The translations under genes were made by a program, and so were the position numbers. The notes below the pieces were generated by a model that saw only the letters and a list, made by a program, of their open reading frames with translations, did no database searches and was not told where the DNA came from. Below, piece by piece: positions 58,793-64,000 of a stretch of DNA of 64,000 bases; within the stretch, counting starts at the first letter, position 1, and each line of letters starts with the position of its first letter. The stretch lies in contig NZ_JBQKUO010000003.1 in NCBI RefSeq assembly GCF_052156635.1, positions 372,001 through 436,000 of the forward strand, written 5' to 3'. This stretch comes from Nitrospina sp052156635. GTDB lineage: Bacteria > Nitrospinota > Nitrospinia > Nitrospinales > Nitrospinaceae.

Positions 58793-59172
58793 ATATGCAT
58801 GAAGCGCAAGCGAGAGAACAAACGAAGTGTTTCTATACTATTAATATAACACCGCCCCCGCCGTTTCCCAAGGTGACAGACGACTTTCCCGAATAATCAT
58901 AAAAGCCGCCACCAGCAAAAACACCCCCCACCCGCTTTCGAGGGGTGCGGCCCAGATAAGGAGGGGAATGGCGGAGCCGGGAGCTTCCCAAAACCCTTGC
59001 GGCTCCGCCGAGACCGGGCCCGGCCGTCCTCCGGCCGCACCCACCTTATTTATCGGGACCGCCTTGTAAAAAGTTGATTTTATTTGCTTTGTGCAATAAC
59101 ATATAGCCTCTCCGAAGGGCCCCGTCGCCCGGAAATTCATTGATTTATGCACTTATAGGACTTGGAGGAAGC
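58793..59172. other. Intergenic region with GC-rich hairpins between tmRNA and a secreted-protein gene
   Basis: About 380 bases. It contains the tmRNA promoter area (58800-58870) and the hairpin at 58970-59009. A dense cluster of GC palindromes follows (CCGGGCCCGG at about 59014-59023, CGGCCG twice), then an AT-rich stretch with the next gene's Shine-Dalgarno GGAGG. No gene or known RNA was recognised. Confidence 0.4.
58970..59009. repeat. Long-arm inverted repeat (10-base perfect arms)
   Basis: GGCGGAGCCG (58970-58979) and CGGCTCCGCC (59000-59009) with a 20-base loop. There is no T run, so it is not a typical terminator. It could be a repetitive extragenic palindrome or a structured leader. 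Confidence 0.5.
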
Positions 59173-59673
59173 ATGCGTGGTATCAGGTTGGCTGTGATTT
59201 GGATGATGGTTTGGGGACTCCCGGCAACGGCGTTTGCGGACATGGACCCGAAATATTCGTGCCTCGACTACTTTTCGCGCCAGGTGACGGTGGTGAAGGC
59301 GAAGGACCGCAAAGCCCCGGCGGTGGAAGCGTCGTACACCTTTCGCGGCCTGCCGGTGCTGAACGTCAACTTCCACGCGCTCGCCGCCATGAAGCCGAGC
59401 ACCCTCATGCAGGAGTTCATGTACTACCGTGAATGCGGCCGCCATGTGCTGGGCTTCGTCGTCAACCCCGCCACCACGGCCTTCCAGCTGCGCAAACAGA
59501 CCGGGCTCGCCGATTGCTGGGCCGTCAACCGCCTCTACTATTACAACGGCACCGACAAGGCAACGGTCCTGAAAGTTCAGGAAATGCTCAACGCCCTGCC
59601 GCGCGGCCACTGGCAGCACTTTCCTGGCCCCATGCGCATGGTCGATTTCCCGAAGAACTGCTACCTGCGTTAA
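59173..59673 (+). CDS. Secreted protein of unknown function
   Basis: 166 aa from ATG 59173, with GGAGG four bases upstream (an 11-codon longer frame lacks one). Signal peptide MRGIRLAVIWMMVWGLPATAFA. The mature protein has four Cys spread along it and segments YSCLDYFSRQVTVVKAKDRK, RGLPVLNVNFHALAAMKPSTLMQEFMYYRECGRHVLGFVVNP and GLADCWAVNRLYYYNGTD. The E-C-G-R-H-V-L-G patch recalls the HECAH-type motif of some small periplasmic putative peptidases, but with R for the first His of that pair the metal site is doubtful. It ends in a helix plus MRMVDFPKNCYLR. Function unknown. Confidence 0.75.
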   Translation: MRGIRLAVIWMMVWGLPATAFADMDPKYSCLDYFSRQVTVVKAKDRKAPAVEASYTFRGLPVLNVNFHALAAMKPSTLMQEFMYYRECGRHVLGFVVNPATTAFQLRKQTGLADCWAVNRLYYYNGTDKATVLKVQEMLNALPRGHWQHFPGPMRMVDFPKNCYLR

Positions 59674-59719
59674 TGGAGGGCGGTGTCGCCTCGCGGATGA
59701 GATGTGATAGAGTTGAGTT

Positions 59720-59854
59720 ATGGACAATCGCTCCCAAAAACCGCCGCCGCGGCGCCACGAAAACCCCATCTTCACTGTCTGGGTGCACGTCGGCTACACC
59801 ATCCTCATCATCTCCATGATCGGCTGGATGGTGTACATGGAATTCTTCATGTAA
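59720..59854 (+). CDS. Small single-span membrane protein (44 aa)
   Basis: A short frame of 44 codons plus TAA. It has a basic, Pro-rich N-terminus (MDNRSQKPPPRRHENP), then one membrane helix (FTVWVHVGYTILIISMIGWMVYM) and the short tail EFFM. Positive residues before the helix predict the N-terminus inside. The ribosome-binding site is weak. The hydrophobic design and clean stop support a real gene, but no homology is claimed. Confidence 0.5.
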   Translation: MDNRSQKPPPRRHENPIFTVWVHVGYTILIISMIGWMVYMEFFM

Positions 59855-59993
59855 CGCCGGGTTGCACCCGGAGGCAGATGGCTAATGCCATATGGGCGAA
59901 CGATGGTCCGTGGGCGCAGGACAATGGCCCCCTTCTCCTCCAGGCGTAGCCTGATCTGTGTTCATCGGTGTTCATCTGTGGTTGAAATGGTTT

Positions 59994-60755
59994 TCAGTGG
60001 ATTGCCACCCGCCGTTCCAGCAGGTCCACCACTTTTGAGAACAGCAGGGTGAGCAGCAGGTAGGTGAGCGCGACGTAGGTGTACGTCTCGAAGTAATTGA
60101 AATGCGTCGCGGCGTACTGGTTGGCCACGCGCAGGATGTCGCTGATGGCCAGCACCGAGACGAGGCTCGTGTCCTTCAGCATGCCCAGCGTCTGGTTGCC
60201 GATGGCCGGGATGATCGTCCGCCACGCCTGCGGCAGGATGATTTCAAACATCGCCTGCCGGTCGTTCATGCCGAGACTGCGCGCCGCCTCCCCCTGCTCT
60301 TTCGGCACCGCCTCGATCCCCGCGCGGAACACGTCGGCCATGTACGCACCGTAACTGAAACCGAATCCCAGAATCGCCGCCAGCAGTTTCGGCACCGAAA
60401 AAATTTCCCCAAGCGCGTAATAAATGTAAAACAGGAACACGAGAAGCGGTATGCCGCGCAAGGCTTCGGTGTAGAGCGACGCCATGAGTTGCAACGGACG
60501 TTTTCCCGACAGCTTGCCGAAGGCGACAATGAGGCCGACGAGGATGGCGGCGAGGCTTCCCGCCACCGTCACCCCCAGCGTGTAGAGGATGCCGACGGGC
60601 AGCAGCTGCATCAACCCCAGGTAACTGCCCGGCACGGCGCGTTGCATGAAAGCGTCTTCGGCAGGCAGGTAGACGAGCAGGACAAAGCTCGCCGCCACCA
60701 CCAGGTTCCACGCCAGTTGCGTGACCGTACCCGAAGGTTTGCGCGCCGGTTCCAT
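59994..60755 (-). CDS. Amino-acid ABC transporter permease (HisM/GlnP type)
   Basis: 253 aa, five to six helices. Family signatures are GVTVAGSLAAILVGLIVAFGKLSGKRPLQLMASLYTEALRGIPLLVFLFYIYYALG, and the EAA loop FRAGIEAVPKEQGEAARSLGMNDRQAMFEIILPQAWRTIIPAIGNQTLGMLKDTSLVSVLAISDIL. The R-G-(I/T)-P-L and EAARSLGM wording is typical of polar amino-acid transporters. It starts one base after the SBP stop, as the last gene of the ATPase-SBP-permease operon. It probably makes a homodimeric channel, as no second permease is present. Confidence 0.93.
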   Translation of the reverse strand: MEPARKPSGTVTQLAWNLVVAASFVLLVYLPAEDAFMQRAVPGSYLGLMQLLPVGILYTLGVTVAGSLAAILVGLIVAFGKLSGKRPLQLMASLYTEALRGIPLLVFLFYIYYALGEIFSVPKLLAAILGFGFSYGAYMADVFRAGIEAVPKEQGEAARSLGMNDRQAMFEIILPQAWRTIIPAIGNQTLGMLKDTSLVSVLAISDILRVANQYAATHFNYFETYTYVALTYLLLTLLFSKVVDLLERRVAIH

Positions 60756-60756
60756 A

Positions 60757-61596
60757 TCAATCGTCCTTGCCCGTTGTCCCGGTTTTCGGCACCACTGCCG
60801 CCTGACCGAGTTCCCATTTCTGATGCAGGCGCGCTACCGTGCCGTCGGCCAACAAATTTTTGAGCGCGTCGTTCACTCTCTGCAACAACTCCGCCTCGCC
60901 TTTGCGCGCGACGATGCCGTAGTGCTCCTCCGTTAAAATGTCGCCCACCATCTTGATCTCGCGAAACACCGCCGCGTCGTTGTTTTTGTAATAGAGCGTG
61001 CCCGTGCTCTCACCCAGAACGGCGGTGATCTCGCCCTTGATCAGATCCTGTACCGCGTGACCATACAGTTCGTACGCCTGTTTACTGAGTTCGGGATAAT
61101 CTTCGAGGTAAAAGAACGCCGTGGTGGCGCGTTGCGCGCCGACGATGCCGCCCCGCGCCTGCACGTCTTCCAATGAAGTCACGCCCTCCGTGTCGCGCCG
61201 CACCACCAGCGACAGCCCGCTTTTGAGGTATGGCACGCTGAACGCCATGCGTTCCCTGCGTTCCTCCAGGATGGTGACGGAACTGATGACGAGGTCGTAT
61301 TTCTTGGTGATGAGCCCGCCGAACAGTCCGTTCCACTCAACGTTGACCAGGTCGTACTCGAACCCCGCCTGCTTCGCCACGGCGTCAATGAGTTCGACTT
61401 CAAATCCTGCGAGTTGATTCTGGTCGTTCAAAAACGACATCGGCGGCAGGGTGGCGTCGGTCGCCACGATCAGTTTGGGTTTCGCATCCGTGGCGTCGCC
61501 GCCGCACCCGGCCAACAACGCCAGCGTTGCACAAAAAAGAAGGATCAATGATTGCCGTATCTCACGCACTCGTCGCCCCGCTGGGTTCGCGTTCAT
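60757..61596 (-). CDS. Amino-acid ABC transporter substrate-binding lipoprotein
   Basis: 279 aa. Lipobox LALLAGC (Cys about 31) marks a lipid-anchored binding protein. The mature protein begins KLIVATDATLPPMSFLNDQNQLAGFEVELIDAVAKQAGFEYDLVNVEWNGLFGGLITKKYDLVISSVTILEERRERMAFSVPYLKSGLSLVV, the classical polar amino-acid (family 3) pattern. Ligand specificity is not predictable. It overlaps the upstream ATPase gene by 35 bases. The ATG at 61596 is the only start giving a full signal peptide. Confidence 0.93.
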   Translation of the reverse strand: MNANPAGRRVREIRQSLILLFCATLALLAGCGGDATDAKPKLIVATDATLPPMSFLNDQNQLAGFEVELIDAVAKQAGFEYDLVNVEWNGLFGGLITKKYDLVISSVTILEERRERMAFSVPYLKSGLSLVVRRDTEGVTSLEDVQARGGIVGAQRATTAFFYLEDYPELSKQAYELYGHAVQDLIKGEITAVLGESTGTLYYKNNDAAVFREIKMVGDILTEEHYGIVARKGEAELLQRVNDALKNLLADGTVARLHQKWELGQAAVVPKTGTTGKDD

Positions 61597-62656
61597 AAAT
61601 CAACGTGTCCTGCGCCGCCACCTGCACCCACACTGCCATGCCCGTGCGGAGGCCCGCATCGTTTCCATGGCGCACCTGTGCGGTCACCGCTTCTCCATTT
61701 TTGAGCGCCACCCGGTAGCGCGTATGACTGCCGAAAAAGGATTTCCTCTCCAGCACTCCTTCCATCAGGTTCATGCCACTCTCGTAATCCGGCGAGACAC
61801 CCAATACCGCCTTTTCCGGCCGGAAAAACACATCGACAGGCGTGCCCGGTTTGAGCTTCCTGCCATCCGTTACCGTCATGGCTTCCCCGCCATCGAGCCG
61901 CACCACACAGCCGTCTTCCGTTTCGTTTTCCACCACACCTGGCAGGCGGTTGACCCCGCCCAGGAACCCGGCCACGAAGCGGTCCGCCGGCCGATCGTAC
62001 AACTGTTCCGGCTCGCCCACCTGCAACAGGTGTCCTCCTTCCAGCACGCCCATGCGGTCGGCCAGGCTCATTGCTTCTTCCTGGTCGTGGGTGACGAACA
62101 GGAAGGTGATGCCGAACGCCTTCTGCATTTCCACCAGTTCCTCGCGCAAATTTTGCCGCAGGGTGGCGTCGAGTGCCGAAAGCGGTTCGTCCAGCAACAG
62201 CACCTGCGGCCGGTTGATGACCGCGCGCGCCAGGGCGACGCGTTGCGACTCGCCGCCGCTCAACTGTCCCGGCCACGCGTGGCGCAGGTCCGTCAGGCGG
62301 GTGATGGTCAACAGCGCGTCGATCTTGTCGCGTATATCCGCCTCCGCTTCACCGCGGATGCGCGGACCGACGGCGATGTTGTCGTACACGGTTTTGTGAG
62401 GGAACAGGGCGTGGCGCTGGAAGATGAACCCGACCGGCCTTTTTTCGACGGGCAGGGAATTGACGGCCCGGTCATTAATATAGATGGTTCCGGCGTCCGG
62501 TCGTTCGAATCCGGCGATGCACCGGAGCAGTGTGGTCTTGCCGCATCCACTGCGCCCCAGAAGAACGAACCGTTCCCCTTCCGCGATCTCCAGCGACAAC
62601 TCCTTCAGCACGGGTTTGCCGTCGAACGATTTGGAAAGTCCTTCAATACGGATCAT
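61562..62656 (-). CDS. ABC transporter ATP-binding protein with TOBE regulatory domain
   Basis: 364 aa from ATG 62656, with GAAGGTG just upstream; the frame runs 21 codons further without a Shine-Dalgarno. Nucleotide domain: Walker A GRSGCGKTT, Q loop VGFIFQRHALFPHKTV, signature LSGGESQRVALARAV, Walker B VLLLDEPLSALDATLRQ, H loop VTHDQEEAM. The C-terminal ~130 residues form TOBE-like beta strands (VFFRPEKAVLG, LMEGVLERKSFFGSHTRYRVAL). This shape is usual for PotA/UgpC/FbpC/CysA-type ATPases, not for the short ATPases that normally serve amino-acid permeases. It is nevertheless first in an operon with an amino-acid SBP and permease. Confidence 0.92.
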   Translation of the reverse strand: MIRIEGLSKSFDGKPVLKELSLEIAEGERFVLLGRSGCGKTTLLRCIAGFERPDAGTIYINDRAVNSLPVEKRPVGFIFQRHALFPHKTVYDNIAVGPRIRGEAEADIRDKIDALLTITRLTDLRHAWPGQLSGGESQRVALARAVINRPQVLLLDEPLSALDATLRQNLREELVEMQKAFGITFLFVTHDQEEAMSLADRMGVLEGGHLLQVGEPEQLYDRPADRFVAGFLGGVNRLPGVVENETEDGCVVRLDGGEAMTVTDGRKLKPGTPVDVFFRPEKAVLGVSPDYESGMNLMEGVLERKSFFGSHTRYRVALKNGEAVTAQVRHGNDAGLRTGMAVWVQVAAQDTLIYEREPSGATSA

Positions 62657-62832
62657 GCGCACCTTCACGGATTGCGGCCACGGTGCCCGTTTCAGCCGGG
62701 CTTTGTATAAAAATAGCATGGAATGCCGATGGCGGGGCTTCCGACGATTAAAATTGTGCAGGGTGCCGTTTTTCTATAAAATTCAGGCCAGTCACGAAAC
62801 ACAGCCGTATCCACAAAAGGAAAGAAGGGGGA

Positions 62833-64000
62833 ATGAAAATACTCATCATCGGCGGTGGTGGCCGCGAGCACGCGCTGGCGTGGAAGATCAAACAAAGTCC
62901 GCTGGTGACGGAAGTCTTCTGCGCGCCGGGCAACGCAGGCACGGAATCCATCGCCCGCAACATCGCCGTCTCCGCCACCGACCTCGATTCGCTGCTCGCC
63001 ATCGCGCTGGAAAACCAGGTGGACCTCACCGTCGTCGGGCCGGAACAACCGCTTGCCATGGGCATCGTCGACCAGTTCCAGAGCCAGGGGTTGAAGATCG
63101 TCGGGCCCACCGCCAGGGCGGCCCTCATCGAAGGCAGCAAGGCCTTCGCCAAGGACCTGATGAAGGCGCACAACGTGCCCACCGCCGATTTCGAAGTGTT
63201 CGAGGACAAGGAATCGGCCAAGGCGTACTGCAAGGGACGCGGCCCGGTGGTGGTGAAAGCCGACGGCCTCGCCGCGGGCAAGGGTGTGTTCGTCTGCAAC
63301 AACGAAGCGGAGGCGATCGACGCCGTCGAACAGATCATGGGCGCGAAGGCGTTCGGCGATTCAGGCAAGCAGGTGGTCATCGAGGAAAAGCTGGAAGGAC
63401 AGGAGGTATCGCTCCTCGCATTCACCGACGGACACATGATCCTTCCCCTGGAAGCGGCGCAGGACCACAAGGCCGCGTTCGAGGGCGACACCGGACCCAA
63501 CACCGGCGGCATGGGTGCGTACTCACCTGCGCCCATCTTCACACCCGCGCTCAAGGACGAAGTGGTCGAACGCATCATGCTCCCCGTCCTCCGCGGCATG
63601 CAGAAAGAAGGCGTCCTTTATAAAGGCATCCTGTACGCGGGCCTCATGCTCACCGCCGACGGGCCGAAGGTGCTGGAGTTCAACTGCCGGATGGGTGACC
63701 CGGAAACGCAACCGCTGATGATGCGCATGAAGTCGGACATCGTGCCGTCGCTCAAGGCCTGCGCCGAAGGCACGCTGGAAAAACTGACCCTGGAATGGAA
63801 ACCGGAAACGGCGGTGTGCGTGGTGATGGCGGCGGGCGGTTACCCCGGCTCGTACGAAAAAGGCCATGCCATCACCGGCATCGAGCAGGTGGCGTCGATT
63901 CCCGAAGCGCAGGTGTTCCACGCCGGAACGAAGGTCGACGGCGGCCAAATCGTCACCAACGGCGGCCGTGTGCTGGGCGTCACCGCCCTGGGCGCGGACA
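62833..64000 (+). CDS. purD: Phosphoribosylamine-glycine ligase PurD (5' part; 3' end beyond the window)
   Basis: Begins ATG at 62833 after AAGGGGGA. 389 codons are visible and the frame stays open to the window end; full PurD is about 420-430 aa. Diagnostic segments are MKILIIGGGGREHALAWKI, VDLTVVGPEQPLAMGIVD, IVGPTARAALIEGSKAFAKDLM, VVVKADGLAAGKGVFVC (ATP-grasp), DTGPNTGGMGAYSPAP and VLEFNCRMGDPETQPLM. It joins glycine to phosphoribosylamine with ATP, the second step of purine synthesis. It diverges from the ABC operon, with about 175 bases between. Confidence 0.95.
   Translation, partial: MKILIIGGGGREHALAWKIKQSPLVTEVFCAPGNAGTESIARNIAVSATDLDSLLAIALENQVDLTVVGPEQPLAMGIVDQFQSQGLKIVGPTARAALIEGSKAFAKDLMKAHNVPTADFEVFEDKESAKAYCKGRGPVVVKADGLAAGKGVFVCNNEAEAIDAVEQIMGAKAFGDSGKQVVIEEKLEGQEVSLLAFTDGHMILPLEAAQDHKAAFEGDTGPNTGGMGAYSPAPIFTPALKDEVVERIMLPVLRGMQKEGVLYKGILYAGLMLTADGPKVLEFNCRMGDPETQPLMMRMKSDIVPSLKACAEGTLEKLTLEWKPETAVCVVMAAGGYPGSYEKGHAITGIEQVASIPEAQVFHAGTKVDGGQIVTNGGRVLGVTALGAD

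Noticed and set aside
62484..63623. 379-codon plus-strand frame running into purD
   Set aside because: Arg/His-rich out-of-frame reading of purD; the real purD frame starts at 62833 and is open to the window end.

Overview
The window is a bacterial chromosome segment with moderately high GC and compact operons. Signs of a Gram-negative cell are TonB/ExbB/ExbD, two TonB-dependent receptors, periplasmic c-type cytochrome and Tat substrates, and flagellar hook-associated proteins. The dense load of hybrid kinases and REC/HD-GYP proteins, the FecI/FecR/FecA system and the SorAB-like sulfite dehydrogenase resemble Nitrospina-type (Nitrospinota) or deltaproteobacterial genomes. That assignment is an inference from gene style; there is no rRNA or other marker here to test it.

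Layout. 0-4 kb: 3' end of flgK, flgL, and a convergent REC-histidine kinase. 4.7-9.6 kb: a nitroreductase, then the phosphate operon pstS-pstC-pstA-pstB-phoU with a Pho-box-like direct repeat upstream. 9.6-18 kb: a SigZ-like sigma factor overlapping an ArsI-like C-As lyase, a GNAT enzyme, an ArnT-like glycosyltransferase, a SorA/SorB-like sulfite dehydrogenase pair, a zinc alcohol dehydrogenase, a small unknown protein, and a double-CDGSH/glutamate-synthase-like fusion. 18-21 kb: an overlapping three-gene magnesium/mechanosensitive operon. 21-30 kb: an iron-uptake island (PepSY protein, FecA-like receptor, FecR, FecI, and divergently exbB-exbD-tonB plus a nine-repeat Asp-rich protein) with two Fur-box-like sites between the divergent halves. 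31-45 kb: a signalling block with a degenerate HD-GYP, a diguanylate cyclase, two very large paralogous hybrid kinases, a REC-HD-GYP and a solitary receiver. 45-50 kb: a TonB-dependent receptor, a YfiR-like protein, a CHASE8-type histidine kinase and a LuxR-type response regulator in one operon.

50.5-54.3 kb, the most notable region: a compact azol(in)e RiPP (TOMM) cluster. It has a 76-aa precursor ending in a CCTCY-containing core, an RRE/ThiF-like partner protein, a YcaO cyclodehydratase with a C-terminal Pro-rich tail, and a SagB-type dehydrogenase. It is divergent from the receptor/YfiR/kinase operon, and their shared intergenic region holds repeated TAGTA-type sites. 54.4-64 kb: another REC-HD-GYP, a decayed GNAT fragment, a lipoprotein plus metzincin-like lipoprotein protease pair, tmRNA (ssrA, tag ANDYEVAVAA), small secreted and membrane proteins, an amino-acid-type ABC transporter with an unusual TOBE-type ATPase, and the 5' part of purD.

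Starts were moved from the longest ORF wherever a Shine-Dalgarno sequence, signal peptide or upstream regulatory site favoured an internal codon. All functional calls rest on motif recognition by eye; no database search was run.
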